A program made the position numbers and the translations under genes. A stretch of DNA of 64,000 nucleotides from Streptomyces sp. MNU76 (GTDB lineage Bacteria > Actinomycetota > Actinomycetes > Streptomycetales > Streptomycetaceae), in contig NZ_JAJKLK010000019.1 in the NCBI RefSeq assembly GCF_020982545.1, positions 1,116,001 through 1,180,000 of the forward strand, in the 5' to 3' direction. Of this stretch, positions 1 to 8,918 are shown one piece after another; positions within the stretch are counted from its first letter, which is position 1, and each line of letters starts with the position of its first letter. The notes under the pieces are model-generated. The model was not told the DNA's origin. It did not search any database and worked only from the letters and a program-made list of their open reading frames with translations.

Positions 1-377
1 AGATCGCCATCCTGATCGACGCCGCCACCGGAGTCGCCGGAAAGATCACCCCGGGGTCGCTGGTCAACATCTACGCCACGTTCGAGGAGAAGGACAGCGA
101 CTCGGGCAAGGACACCTCCAAGCTCATGGTCGCGGACGCCCGGGTCATCGACGTCGGCAAGCTGACCCCGCTCGAACCGGGCCAGTCCAGCAGCGACCGT
201 CGGCGCACGGCGACCGAGGCCGTCCCGATCACCTTCGCGCTCGACACCGCCGACGCCCAGCGCGTCGCCTACGCCGAGTCGTTTGCCGAGCACGTCCGTC
301 TCGCCCTCGTCGGGGGCGGCGAGGCCACCGTCGTCGTACCGGACGACCGTTCGTACACCCTCGACGAGGACAAGTAG
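1..377 (+). CDS. cpaB: Flp pilus assembly protein CpaB/RcpC, C-terminal part (5' end outside window)
   Basis: The reading frame is open from base 3 to the stop at 375-377, so only the last ~125 residues are present. The segment DAATGVAGKITPGSLVNIYA is the typical turn of SAF/CpaB proteins, and it is followed by a second beta-rich stretch ending in a charged tail. CpaB proteins sit in the envelope and help Tad/Flp pilus assembly at the secretin in Gram-negatives; in actinobacteria, which lack the outer membrane, the role is less clear. The position directly upstream of tadZ-tadE-tadA-tadB-tadC makes it the first visible gene of that operon. An AGGAGG ribosome-binding site overlaps its stop codon. 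Confidence 0.85.
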   Translation, partial: IAILIDAATGVAGKITPGSLVNIYATFEEKDSDSGKDTSKLMVADARVIDVGKLTPLEPGQSSSDRRRTATEAVPITFALDTADAQRVAYAESFAEHVRLALVGGGEATVVVPDDRSYTLDEDK

Positions 378-388
378 GAGGCCCCGCG

Positions 389-748
389 ATGAGGTCGGTC
401 CGGAACGTCCGCACGAGGGCGCCTCGAACGGGGGTGCGTCGAATGCGTCTACGGATGGGCGTGCCGAGGCTGGGCATGCTCAGGGGGGTACGGCGCACCG
501 GGGCCCCGTGGGCGACGAGTGGGGCGAGGGAGCCCGGTACGCCGGGACCGTGGTCGCGGCGTACGGCGTACGGCGAATCCTGCCGGTGCGCGGCGCACGG
601 TGAACCCCGCTGGCGCGTGACGCACGGCGAGCCCTGCCGGTGCGCGACGCCCGCACCCCGCCCGTCCGAGACCTCCGCACCCCTCCCGACCGCCGTGATC
701 TCCTCGCCCTCCGCGTCCTTCGCCCCACGAACGGGGATCCGCCGATGA
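389..748 (+). CDS. Unrecognised 119-aa Arg-rich ORF between cpaB and tadZ
   Basis: A strong Shine-Dalgarno AGGAGG (377-382) lies seven bases before this ATG, and the stop TGA overlaps the tadZ ATG (ATGA at 745-748), so the ORF fills the gap exactly. The product is rich in Arg, Gly and Pro, has two near repeats around HGEPRWR and HGEPCRC, and shows no domain, signal peptide or membrane segment that I recognise. It could be a real coupled leader-type gene. It could equally be inserted low-complexity DNA that separated tadZ from its original ribosome-binding site. The coupling signals favour translation; the sequence itself does not look conserved. Confidence 0.35.
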   Translation: MRSVRNVRTRAPRTGVRRMRLRMGVPRLGMLRGVRRTGAPWATSGAREPGTPGPWSRRTAYGESCRCAAHGEPRWRVTHGEPCRCATPAPRPSETSAPLPTAVISSPSASFAPRTGIRR

Positions 749-2358
749 CCGTCCGCATCCTCCCCGCCGCCGGAGACGTCGACTCGGCCCGCGCCCTCAC
801 CACCCTCCTCGGCCAGCTCGCCGACGCGGAACCGGCACCGCCCGTCTCCGACTCCACCGCGCTGCTGGACACCCTGGCGCGGCTGGCCGCCGACTCGCTG
901 GACGAGCTGCCGGAGGTCGTCCTCGTCCACGAACGCATCGGCCCGGTACCGGCGTTGGACCTGGTCCGCGATCTCGTCCTGCGCTTCCCGGCGGTCGGCG
1001 TCGTGCTCGTCACCTCCGACACCAGCACCGGCGTCCTCACCGCCGCCATGGACTCCGGCGCCCGGGGCATCGTCCAGCTCCCCCTCTCCTACGAGGCCCT
1101 CGCCGAGCGCGTCCAGGCCGCCGCCGCGTGGTCGGCGGGCATGCGACGCCACCTGGGCAGCGGCGCGCCCGAGTTGTACGCGGGCCCCGGCGGCACCGTC
1201 GTCACGGTCAGCGGGGCCAAGGGCGGTGTCGGCGCCACCGTGACCGCCGTCCAACTCGCCCTCGCGGCCCGCGCGTCCGGCCGTACGGTCGCCCTCCTCG
1301 ACTTCGACCTCCAGTCGGGGGACGTGGCCTCGTACCTCGACGTGCAGTTCCGCCGCTCGGTCGCCGACCTGGCCGCCATCACGGACCTCAACCCCCGGGT
1401 GCTCCAGGAGGCCGTCTACGCCCACGACACCGGCGTCTCCCTCCTCCTCGCCCCCGCCGAGGGCGAACGAGGCGAGGAGGTGACGGACCGGGTGGCCCGC
1501 CAGGTGGTCGCCACCCTCCGCTCCCGGCACGACGTGGTGGTCGTCGACTGCGGATCCCAGATGAACGCGGCCACCGCGGCGGCCGTCGAGATGGCCGACC
1601 AGGCCCTCCTGCTCGTCACCCCGGACGTCGTCGCGGTCCGCGCCGCCAAGCGCATGGTCCGCCTCTGGGACCGCCTCCAGATCCGCAAGGCCGAGGAGAC
1701 CCTGACAGTCGTCAACCGCCTCTCGCGTGCCACGGAGATCCAGCCGCCCCTGGTCGAGAAGGTCACCGGCACCAAGGTGGCCCGCGCCGCCGTCCCCGCC
1801 GCCTTCAAGGAACTCCAGTCCGTGGTCGACGCGGGCCGCCTCCAGGACCTCGACGCCCGCTCCGTCGTCAAACAGGCGCTCTGGGCGCTGGCCGGTGAAC
1901 TGGAACTGGTCGCCCCGCCGGAACACGGCCACGGTGGCCGACGCCGCCGCTCCTCCGACCGGGGTGCACTCGTCCTGCGACGCAAGGGCGGCGACCGGGG
2001 CTCGGCGACCGTCGAATTCGCCGGCATGCTCCCCCTGATCCTGATCACCATGACGATCCTCTGGCAGGCGGCCCTCTACGGCTACACCTACTCCCTCGCC
2101 GGGAACGCCGCCGACGAGGCCGCCCGCGCCGCCACCGCCGCGTACGCGGTGGACGGCGACATCGCCGGTGCCTGCGAGAGCGCGGGAAGCGCGAACCTCC
2201 CGGGCGCCTGGAGCGACACCTCCATCGACTGCGCCCCCGCCGGCCCTGTCATGCGAGCCGAGGTCCAGGCCAACGTCCCCCTCTTCTTCCCCGGCTTCGA
2301 CACGGGCTGGACGGTCAACGGCGAGGCGGGCGCGGCACTGGAGGGGGACACGCCATGA
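745..2358 (+). CDS. tadZ: TadZ/CpaE-like ATPase fused to a TadE-like pseudopilin domain
   Basis: A 537-aa protein in two parts. Residues ~1-135 look like an atypical receiver domain. Residues ~150-380 are a ParA/MinD-type ATPase with the deviant Walker A motif SGAKGGVGAT (~156-165) and the VVVDCGSQ Walker B region. This is the TadZ/CpaE family, which places the Tad pilus machine at a cell site. After an Arg-rich linker, residues ~413-537 begin GDRGSATVEFAG, then one hydrophobic helix: a TadE-type pseudopilin N-terminus. Normally these are separate proteins. The fusion is in frame with no internal stop. I chose ATG 745 because the ATPase family starts there; a GTG at 640 would add unsupported sequence. 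It overlaps tadE by four bases (ATGA). Confidence 0.88.
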   Translation: MTVRILPAAGDVDSARALTTLLGQLADAEPAPPVSDSTALLDTLARLAADSLDELPEVVLVHERIGPVPALDLVRDLVLRFPAVGVVLVTSDTSTGVLTAAMDSGARGIVQLPLSYEALAERVQAAAAWSAGMRRHLGSGAPELYAGPGGTVVTVSGAKGGVGATVTAVQLALAARASGRTVALLDFDLQSGDVASYLDVQFRRSVADLAAITDLNPRVLQEAVYAHDTGVSLLLAPAEGERGEEVTDRVARQVVATLRSRHDVVVVDCGSQMNAATAAAVEMADQALLLVTPDVVAVRAAKRMVRLWDRLQIRKAEETLTVVNRLSRATEIQPPLVEKVTGTKVARAAVPAAFKELQSVVDAGRLQDLDARSVVKQALWALAGELELVAPPEHGHGGRRRRSSDRGALVLRRKGGDRGSATVEFAGMLPLILITMTILWQAALYGYTYSLAGNAADEAARAATAAYAVDGDIAGACESAGSANLPGAWSDTSIDCAPAGPVMRAEVQANVPLFFPGFDTGWTVNGEAGAALEGDTP

Positions 2359-2864
2359 CCGTCCGAACCCCCGACAACACGCACGCACACCGGCGGAAGG
2401 CCGACGCACCCGCGAAGACCCACCGGCACCCCCGAGCCACCCACCGCGCGCCGGCGCGCCCGACCCACCCACCGCCCCGCGCGAACCCCGAACCCACGGG
2501 ACGCCGCTGGAACGACCGAGGCTCCTCCATCCTGGAGTTCGCCGGCTTCCTCCCCATCCTGCTCCTCGTAGGCATGGCGGCGATCCAACTGGGCCTGATC
2601 GGCTACGGCATCAGCCAGGCAGGCTCGGCCGCCCGCGCGGCCGCCCGCGCCGAGTCGCTCCAGCCCGGCACGGGCGCGGCCGCGGGCGCCGCCGCGGCGA
2701 GCGCGTGGCTGGACCCCTCCGTCGACCCGGGAGGCGGCGGCACGGACACCACCACCGCCACGGTCGTCGTCACCGTCCCCTCCGTGATCCCCCTCTTCGA
2801 CCCGGTCTCCGTGGAACGCTCGGCCACCATGCCGAACGACCTCGACCCTGACCCCCGACCCTGA
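2355..2864 (+). CDS. tadE: TadE-family pseudopilin
   Basis: A 169-aa protein whose start overlaps the previous stop. Residues 1-50 are basic and Pro-rich. Then RGSSILEFAGFLPILLLVGM (~55-75) gives the prepilin-like motif with the conserved Glu in LEFAG, followed by one long hydrophobic helix. The rest is an Ala-rich extracellular domain. TadE pseudopilins are membrane-anchored minor subunits processed by a TadV-type prepilin peptidase and needed for pilus assembly; no peptidase gene is seen in the window. It is translationally coupled to the tadZ-tadE fusion, so the operon makes two TadE-type domains. Confidence 0.85.
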   Translation: MTVRTPDNTHAHRRKADAPAKTHRHPRATHRAPARPTHPPPRANPEPTGRRWNDRGSSILEFAGFLPILLLVGMAAIQLGLIGYGISQAGSAARAAARAESLQPGTGAAAGAAAASAWLDPSVDPGGGGTDTTTATVVVTVPSVIPLFDPVSVERSATMPNDLDPDPRP

Positions 2865-2891
2865 CCCCGCCGAGGAGGAGTTGACGAGAAG

Positions 2892-4232
2892 ATGAGCCTG
2901 CGATCCCGTATAGCCGCCCCCGACGAGGGGGGAGCCGGACGCCAGGACGGACACCTCGTGGCCGTCTACCGCGCCAAGCTCCTCGAAGAGATCGACCTCG
3001 CCGAGATGTCGGCCCTGACCGCAGCCGACCGCAGGGCCCGCCTGGAACGCGTGCTCGGCCACATCATCAGCCGGGAGGGCCCGGTCCTCTCCTCGGGCGA
3101 ACGCTCCCAGCTGATCTGCCGGGTCGTCGACGAGGCCCTGGGCCTGGGCGTCCTCGAACCCCTCCTCGCCGACGCCTCGGTCACGGAGATCATGGTCAAC
3201 GGGCCCGACTCGATCTTCGTCGAGCGGGGCGGCCGCGTGGAGCAACTGCCCCTGCGTTTCGCCTCCACCGACCAGCTGATGCAGACGATCGAACGCATCG
3301 TCTCGACCGTCAACCGCCGGGTCGACGAATCGAACCCCATGGTCGACGCCCGCCTCCCCACCGGTGAGCGCGTCAACGTGATCATCCCCCCGCTGGCCCT
3401 CACCGGCCCCACCCTCACGATCCGCCGCTTCCCCCGCGCGTACACCCTCCCCGAGCTCATCGACCTCGGCTCCCTCGACGAGCAGATGCTGATGCTCCTC
3501 GCGGCGTTCGTCCGCGCCCGCTTCAACGTGATCGTCAGCGGCGGTACCGGCACCGGAAAGACAACACTCCTCAACGCCCTCTCCGGCCTCATCCCACCCC
3601 GCGAACGCATCATCACCATCGAGGACTCCGCCGAACTCCAACTCCAGCAGGACCACGTCATCCGCCTCGAATCGAGGCCCCCCAACATCGAGGGAAAGGG
3701 CCAGATCACCATCCGCGACCTGGTCCGCAACTCCCTGCGGATGCGCCCCGACCGCATCATCGTCGGTGAGGTCCGGGGCGGTGAGACCCTCGACATGCTC
3801 CAGGCCATGTCGACCGGCCATGACGGCTCCCTCGCCACGGTCCACGCCAACTCCGCCGAGGACGCGCTGATGCGCCTGCAGACCCTCGGCTCGATGTCCG
3901 AGGTCCTCATCCCCTTCGAGGCCCTCAAGGACCAGATCAACTCGGCGGTGGACGTGGTCGTCCAGCTCACCCGCTTCGCCGACGGTTCCCGCAAGGTCAC
4001 CGAGATCGCCCTGCTCGTCTCGCACGGCCGCGAACAGTTCCGGATCGCGACCGTGTCCCGCTTCGCCCCGGACCCCCTCGGCGCCGACCGTGTCGTCCAC
4101 GGCCGCTTCGAGCACCTGCCGATACCCCGCCCCGTCGCGGAGAAGCTGTACGTGGCCAACGAGCCGCTACCGCCCGCGTACGGCGTGGCCGAGGCCATCG
4201 ACCCGCTCAACACCCGCCAGGCCATCGGATAG
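2892..4232 (+). CDS. tadA: Tad secretion ATPase TadA/CpaF
   Basis: A 446-aa type II/IV secretion ATPase that powers Flp pilus assembly at the inner face of the membrane. Walker A is GGTGTGKTTLLNAL (~216-229). The Asp box and the Walker B/His box regions are visible as IIVGEVRGGETLDMLQAM and STGHDGSLATVHAN (~285-320). The length and the N-terminal helical domain match the CpaF family. A GAGGAGGAG ribosome-binding site precedes the ATG. It sits between tadE and tadB, the standard order. Nothing is missing from the catalytic core. Confidence 0.95.
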   Translation: MSLRSRIAAPDEGGAGRQDGHLVAVYRAKLLEEIDLAEMSALTAADRRARLERVLGHIISREGPVLSSGERSQLICRVVDEALGLGVLEPLLADASVTEIMVNGPDSIFVERGGRVEQLPLRFASTDQLMQTIERIVSTVNRRVDESNPMVDARLPTGERVNVIIPPLALTGPTLTIRRFPRAYTLPELIDLGSLDEQMLMLLAAFVRARFNVIVSGGTGTGKTTLLNALSGLIPPRERIITIEDSAELQLQQDHVIRLESRPPNIEGKGQITIRDLVRNSLRMRPDRIIVGEVRGGETLDMLQAMSTGHDGSLATVHANSAEDALMRLQTLGSMSEVLIPFEALKDQINSAVDVVVQLTRFADGSRKVTEIALLVSHGREQFRIATVSRFAPDPLGADRVVHGRFEHLPIPRPVAEKLYVANEPLPPAYGVAEAIDPLNTRQAIG

Positions 4233-4262
4233 CCGAGAGCCCCCGAGGAGGTAGGACCGACC

Positions 4263-5219
4263 ATGGCGACCACCGACAACACCACCCTGCTGGCGCTCGG
4301 CGCCACCGTCCTCTGCGGCACCCTCGCCGTCGCGGGTGCGCATGTGTACGCCTCCGGCCGGGCCCAGCGCCAGGCCCTCGTCGACCGTCTCGCGGGCCGG
4401 CAGGGCGGCCCGCTCCGCACGGCGACGGGCCGCGTGCGGCGCTTCACGGCCGTCGACCGCCGCCTGCGCCGCACCCGCCTGGGCCGCGCGATCCACCTCC
4501 GGCTGACCACGACCGGACTGGACCTCACGGCGGGGGAGTTCGCCACCTACGTCGCCCTCCTCGTCGTGGCGCTCTGGCTGGTCGCCGCCGCCACCCTGGC
4601 CCCCTTCTTCGGCCCGATCGCGGGCGCCGTGGGCGTATGGGCGGCCGCCATCCTCCTCAACTGGCAGCGCCAGAAACGCATCGAGGCCTTCATCAACCAA
4701 CTCCCGGACGTGGCCCGCCTCCTCGCCAACGCCACCGCCGCCGGCCTGGCCCTGCGTACGGCCCTGGCGATGGCGGCGGAGGAACTGGAAGCCCCGGCCG
4801 GTGAGGAACTGGCGCGGGTCGCCGACCAGTTGGCGCTCGGCCGCTCGGTCGACGACGCCCTCGGCGAACTCGCCGAACGTCTCCCCTCCCGCGAACTGAT
4901 CGTCCTCGTCACCACCCTCGTCCTGTCCAACAAGGCGGGCGGAACGGTGGTCAGCTCGCTGCGCAACCTCACCCAGACCCTGGAGGACCGCAAGGAGACC
5001 CGCCGGGAGGTCCGCACGATGCTCTCCGAGGTCAACGCGACGGCCTTCACCGTCCCCCTCCTGGGCCTCGGCTCGCTCCTCCTGATCAACTCCTCGAACG
5101 ACGGCGCCCTGGCCCGGGTGACCGGCTCGCCCCTCGGCCAGCTCCTGGTCCTGATCTCGATCGGCCTCTACACGATCGGCTTCTTCGTCATCCGCCGCCT
5201 CGGCAAGATCGAAGTATGA
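4263..5219 (+). CDS. tadB: Tad pilus inner-membrane platform protein TadB
   Basis: A 318-aa type II secretion F-domain protein. It has an N-terminal membrane helix (~8-28), a pair of helices (~95-130), a cytoplasmic helical T2SSF domain (~140-255, with INQLPDVARLLANATAAGLA) and C-terminal helices (~255-310). TadB and TadC together form the membrane platform on which TadA acts. A GAGGAGG ribosome-binding site (4247-4253) precedes the ATG. It is cotranscribed with tadC, whose start lies about ten bases downstream. Confidence 0.92.
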   Translation: MATTDNTTLLALGATVLCGTLAVAGAHVYASGRAQRQALVDRLAGRQGGPLRTATGRVRRFTAVDRRLRRTRLGRAIHLRLTTTGLDLTAGEFATYVALLVVALWLVAAATLAPFFGPIAGAVGVWAAAILLNWQRQKRIEAFINQLPDVARLLANATAAGLALRTALAMAAEELEAPAGEELARVADQLALGRSVDDALGELAERLPSRELIVLVTTLVLSNKAGGTVVSSLRNLTQTLEDRKETRREVRTMLSEVNATAFTVPLLGLGSLLLINSSNDGALARVTGSPLGQLLVLISIGLYTIGFFVIRRLGKIEV

Positions 5220-5229
5220 GAAGGCCCCG

Positions 5230-6150
5230 GTGACCGACATGACGACCTCGACGCCCTCCTTCCTCCCGCTCCTCCTGGCCCTCCTGATGGCGATCTCCGT
5301 GGCGGGCGTCCTCCTGGGCATCCGCATGATCCGCGCGGACGCGAAACTCCCCAGCGACCTCGCCCTCGCCCTGGAGGTGGGCGCCACCCGCGTCTCCAGG
5401 ACGGGTTCGGCGGTCGACCGCCTCGGCATGCGCTTCGCGCCCCTCGTGCTGCGCCTCATGGGCCCGCGCCGGGTCGAGGCCAAACGCCACCGCATCGACA
5501 TGGCGGGCAACCCCGGCGGCCTCACTCTCAACCGCTACGCCGCCCGCCGCGCCGTCTACGGCTTCTTCGGCGCCTTCATGGGCCTCGTCTTCCTCACCAG
5601 CGGGCGCCCCCTGTTCGCCGCGTTCACCTTCGCCTTCGGCCTCCTCGCCGCCGACGCGGCGATCTGGCAGGCCGTGCGCGAGCGCAAGGACGTCATCGAC
5701 CGCACGCTGCCCGACTTCCTCGACGTGCTCGCGGTCGTGGTCTCGGCGGGGCTGGGCTTCCGCCAGGCCCTGGACCGGGTCGCCGAGAAGTACGAGGGCC
5801 CCTGGGCGGACGAACTGCGCATCACCCTCCGCCAGATGGACATGGGCGTCAGCCGCCGCCAGGCCTTCGACGAACTCCGCCGACGCAACTCCTCGGAGCA
5901 GGTCGCCCAGTTCGTCTCGGCCCTCCAACAGGGCGAGGAGCTGGGTTCCCCCATCGCCGAGACCCTGATCCAACTGGCCGCCGACATGCGCCGCACCGAC
6001 GCGCAGAACGCCCGCCGCCGAGCCGCCCGCACCATCCCCAAGGCCACCCTCGTCACCCTGGTCTTCATGCTCCCGGCCACGATGATCCTCATCGCCGCAG
6101 GCATGTTCCTGGGCTCGGGCACAAACTTCGGCGAAATCCTGGGCCGCTGA
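5230..6150 (+). CDS. tadC: Tad pilus inner-membrane platform protein TadC
   Basis: A 306-aa F-domain protein paired with TadB. It has an N-terminal helix (~10-30), a helix pair near 115-145, the T2SSF core (LPDFLDVLAVVVSAGLGFRQ, ~160-180) and a C-terminal helix followed by GSGTNFGEIL. GTG at 5230 follows the tadB stop by ten bases, and an in-frame ATG at 5239 is an alternative. After this gene the operon is interrupted by a repetitive block before the sensor kinase. Confidence 0.92.
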   Translation: MTDMTTSTPSFLPLLLALLMAISVAGVLLGIRMIRADAKLPSDLALALEVGATRVSRTGSAVDRLGMRFAPLVLRLMGPRRVEAKRHRIDMAGNPGGLTLNRYAARRAVYGFFGAFMGLVFLTSGRPLFAAFTFAFGLLAADAAIWQAVRERKDVIDRTLPDFLDVLAVVVSAGLGFRQALDRVAEKYEGPWADELRITLRQMDMGVSRRQAFDELRRRNSSEQVAQFVSALQQGEELGSPIAETLIQLAADMRRTDAQNARRRAARTIPKATLVTLVFMLPATMILIAAGMFLGSGTNFGEILGR

Positions 6151-6217
6151 TGAACTCCCAAAGCGCGCGCAGCCCCTGGCGGGCCCGCCTGCGGCTCTCC
6201 CTCCCACCCTCCCCCAC

Positions 6218-6335
6218 CTGCGGGCAATCGTGCCAGCCTGCCGCTTCTGCCTGTTCTCACTGCGGGCAATCGTGCCGCTGGGGCGATGGGGTCCCCCGGT
6301 CGAGCGAAGCCGAGACTGGGGAGGGTGGGCGCAGG
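6218..6335. repeat. Intergenic repeat block: 17-bp direct repeat plus palindrome
   Basis: CTGCGGGCAATCGTGCC occurs at 6218-6234 and again at 6260-6276. A short inverted repeat follows (CCCCGGTCGAG, then CTCGGCTTCG read on the other strand; about 6293-6320). A close relative of the palindrome is found near 26375-26406 inside another element. This is typical dispersed Streptomyces intergenic repeat DNA and separates tadC from the kinase gene. Confidence 0.6.
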
Positions 6336-6354
6336 CGGCACCCGGCAAGCGCCG

Positions 6355-7773
6355 GTGAGCGCCTCCAACCTCCGCCCACCCCCGAGGGCGCACGCGCGCA
6401 GCCACCGCCCGACACCAGCGAGGGCCCCCACCCACAGCCGCCCGCCCCCGGCGGGCCCCACCCCGGCGGAGCCCCCACCACCGGTTACCTCGCCGACGAC
6501 GCCACACCCCCGCCACCCTCCGCCTCCAGCTCAACGCCCTCCAGGCCCTGGCCCGCCAGACCTTCGCCGTCCGCCTGGTCACCCTCACCATCGGCACCCC
6601 TTCGCCATGGCCAACACCACGGACGGCGCCCCGACCCACGCCGTACTCATCGCCGCCGTCCTCGGCATCACCATCTCGTACGCCATGCTCAGGGACTGAC
6701 CGCTTCGCCCCCGCCTCCTCGCCCACCCCACCCTCATGGCTCTGACCTCCTCTTCGGCGCGGTCCTCCTCCTCACCGCCTCCCCGGTCTCCCCTCGCCTA
6801 CGCCACCGTCTGCACCCCCCTCCTCTCCGGCCTCCTCTACGGCTGGCGCGGCGCCGGCGTCCTCACCGGCCTCCAGATCGCCGTCCTCCTCACGGTCCAC
6901 CGCGCCTGGGAACACCGCCCCGGCGCCGGCGCCAACACCCTCCTCATCGCCGGCTTCTGCGTCGCCGCCGGCATCATCGGTGTCACCCTCCGCAACCTGA
7001 TGTTCCGCTTCGGCACGGCCACCCAGGCGCTCGCCGAGGCCACGTCCCGCCTGGCCGTCGCGGAGGCCGTGGAGTCCGAACGCGCCCGCCTGGCCCGCGA
7101 CCTCCACGACTCGGTGGCCAAGACCCTCCACGGCCTGGCCCTGGCCGCCGACGCCCTGGCGACCTCGGCCGACCACCCCACCCCCGACCCGGCCCACCTC
7201 AGACAACAGGCGGCCTGGTCGCGTCGGCCGCCCGCCGGGCCGCCGCAGAATCCCGCGACCTCCTCACGGACCTACGCCGTCACACCGACCTGACGACACC
7301 GGCCCCGCCCACCGACCTCACGGCCGAACTGAAGGCGAGGGCGGCGGACTTCACGTCCCGCACCGCGCTCCGCACGCACGTCACCGTCGCCACCCATACC
7401 GCCGACGAGGCGCCCCGCCCCTCCCACCCGAAACGACCCACGACCTCCTGGCCATCACCTCGGAGGCCCTGGAGAACATCCACCGCCACGCCCACGCGAC
7501 GCGAGCGGACGTGTCCCTGAGAACCACCCCGGACAAGCTCCACCTCACGATCAAGGACGACGGAGTGGGCCTGCCGCCCACCCTCACCCTCGAAGAAGCG
7601 CAAAGATCCGGCCACTTCGGCCTCCTGGGCATGGCGGAACGAGCGGCTCGCACGGCCGCGACCCTCGACGTACGCACGACCCCCACCGGCACGGAAGTAG
7701 TGCTGACCCTCCCGCTGCCCACCGCCGCACCCCCGGTCACCCCCTCACCCTCCGACAGGAGGCCGCACATGCC
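6355..7773 (+). pseudogene. Sensor histidine kinase (NarL-type partner), disrupted by multiple frameshifts
   Basis: All parts of one kinase are present but in three frames. They are: a Pro-rich N-terminus from GTG 6355; membrane stretches (HAVLIAAVLGITISYAMLRD, ~6640-6699); a transmembrane block ~6800-7010; the HisKA_3 phosphoacceptor region ESERARLARDLHDSVAKTLH (~7075-7134) with its His; an N-box EALENIHRHAHA (~7466-7501); and G-boxes DDGVGLP and GHFGLLGMAERA (~7555-7650). About ten joins are needed, and each is explained by loss of one or two C/G from a run (near 6373, 6507, 6597, 6698, 6715, 6745, 6788, 7210, 7420, 7735). Restoring the last one gives a stop overlapping the regulator's start. 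As written, the ATPase end reads in frame into the regulator. It probably regulates the Tad locus. Either base-calling errors or a young pseudogene. Confidence 0.75.
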
Positions 7774-8539
7774 TGACCAGCCGCAGGCACGCCCCGGCCC
7801 GCCCCTCCGCGTACTCGTCGCGGACGACAACCCGGTGGTCCGCGCCGGTCTCACGGCCCTGCTGGGCGCGCACCCCGACATCACGGTGGTGGCCCAGGCC
7901 ACGAACGGCGAGGAGGCCGTGACCGAAGCGCGCCGGCACCGCCCGGACGTCGCCCTCCTCGACGTCCGCATGCCGGGCACGGACGGCCTGACCGCGCTCC
8001 CCGAACTGGCCGCCCTCTGCGCCGTGCTGATGCTGACCTACAGCACGGAGCCCGAGGTGGTGACCGAGGCCCTGCGCCGCGGCGCGTCCGGCTACCTGGT
8101 CCACGGGGACTTCACGGCCCCCGAACTGATGGCAGCGGTACGGGATCTGCGGGAGGGGCGCCCGACCATCTCCGCGACTGTCTCAACTTCACTCGGCGTT
8201 TCCTACGAACCTTCACACGAAAGTCACGACCTTGCTTCGCAGCTGCAATCATTTGTGGCACAGTCGCCAAAGGTGGGCCCCGCTCGCACTCCGACTCCGC
8301 ACCGCCGTACTCTCGACCGTTCCAACCGACCGTCCTTCGGCCTGAGTTCAAGGGAGGTGGAGGTGATGGACCTCATCGCGTCCGGCATGAACAACCGCCA
8401 GATCGCCGCCACCTGCTTCATCAGCGAGAAGACCGTCAAGAACCACATCAACCGCATCTTCGCGAAACTGCACAGCTCGACCCGCAGCGAAGCGATAGCC
8501 CACTGGCTGGGCACGGCCCTCGGGGGGTGGCCCCGATGA
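7769..8539 (+). CDS. LuxR/NarL-family response regulator
   Basis: A 256-aa regulator. The receiver domain spans ~14-135, with the acidic pair D19/D20, phosphoacceptor D65 in LLDVRMPG, and the switch Thr/Lys region replaced in part (SGYLVHGDF). A long linker (~140-185) is noticeably less GC-rich than its surroundings. The LuxR HTH at ~190-250 contains LSSREVEVMDLIASG and EKTVKNHINRIFAKL. The start is fixed by AGGAGG at 7757-7762 six bases before ATG 7769; the frame is open further upstream only because the kinase gene is frameshifted into it. It is the partner of that kinase and likely controls the pilus genes on either side. Confidence 0.88.
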   Translation: MPDQPQARPGPPLRVLVADDNPVVRAGLTALLGAHPDITVVAQATNGEEAVTEARRHRPDVALLDVRMPGTDGLTALPELAALCAVLMLTYSTEPEVVTEALRRGASGYLVHGDFTAPELMAAVRDLREGRPTISATVSTSLGVSYEPSHESHDLASQLQSFVAQSPKVGPARTPTPHRRTLDRSNRPSFGLSSREVEVMDLIASGMNNRQIAATCFISEKTVKNHINRIFAKLHSSTRSEAIAHWLGTALGGWPR

Positions 8540-8640
8540 CCCCACCCCCGACAAAATTGGGCCCCCGGACCCACCCCGTACGGGCCGACTCACGTACGGT
8601 GATCCGGTTGGTGTCGGCATCGCGCGGGAAGGCAACCGCC

Positions 8641-8853
8641 ATGAAGGTGAAACACCGTTTCGAAACCTGGAGGACCACGGTCGCGTCCCGCATGCGGGGA
8701 AGGGGCCGGGACGCGGGCGCGGGGTTCGTGGAGTACGCGGGCATCATGATCATCATCGCGGGCATCTTCGTGATGATCGACGGACTGGGGCTGGACGGGT
8801 TGATCTCGGGCGCGATCTTCGATGCTGTGAACAGCGTTATCGGCGGAGGCTGA
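8641..8853 (+). CDS. flp: Flp-family pilin
   Basis: A 70-aa protein with a basic head, then GAGFVEYAGIMIIIAGIFVM (~27-46): the Gly, the Glu at +5 and the hydrophobic helix are the Flp prepilin signature. Flp pilins are cleaved before this helix and polymerise into the Tad pilus. The short Gly-ending C-terminus is normal for actinobacterial members. The ATG at 8641 leaves a sensible leader; an upstream in-frame GTG would add unlike sequence. It is the presumed major subunit of the machine encoded upstream. Confidence 0.85.
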   Translation: MKVKHRFETWRTTVASRMRGRGRDAGAGFVEYAGIMIIIAGIFVMIDGLGLDGLISGAIFDAVNSVIGGG

Positions 8854-8918
8854 CACCTCCACGGCTCCTCGGGGATCGAGGGTCGACTCTCCCTATCTAC
8901 ATCTGGCTTACGACCATT

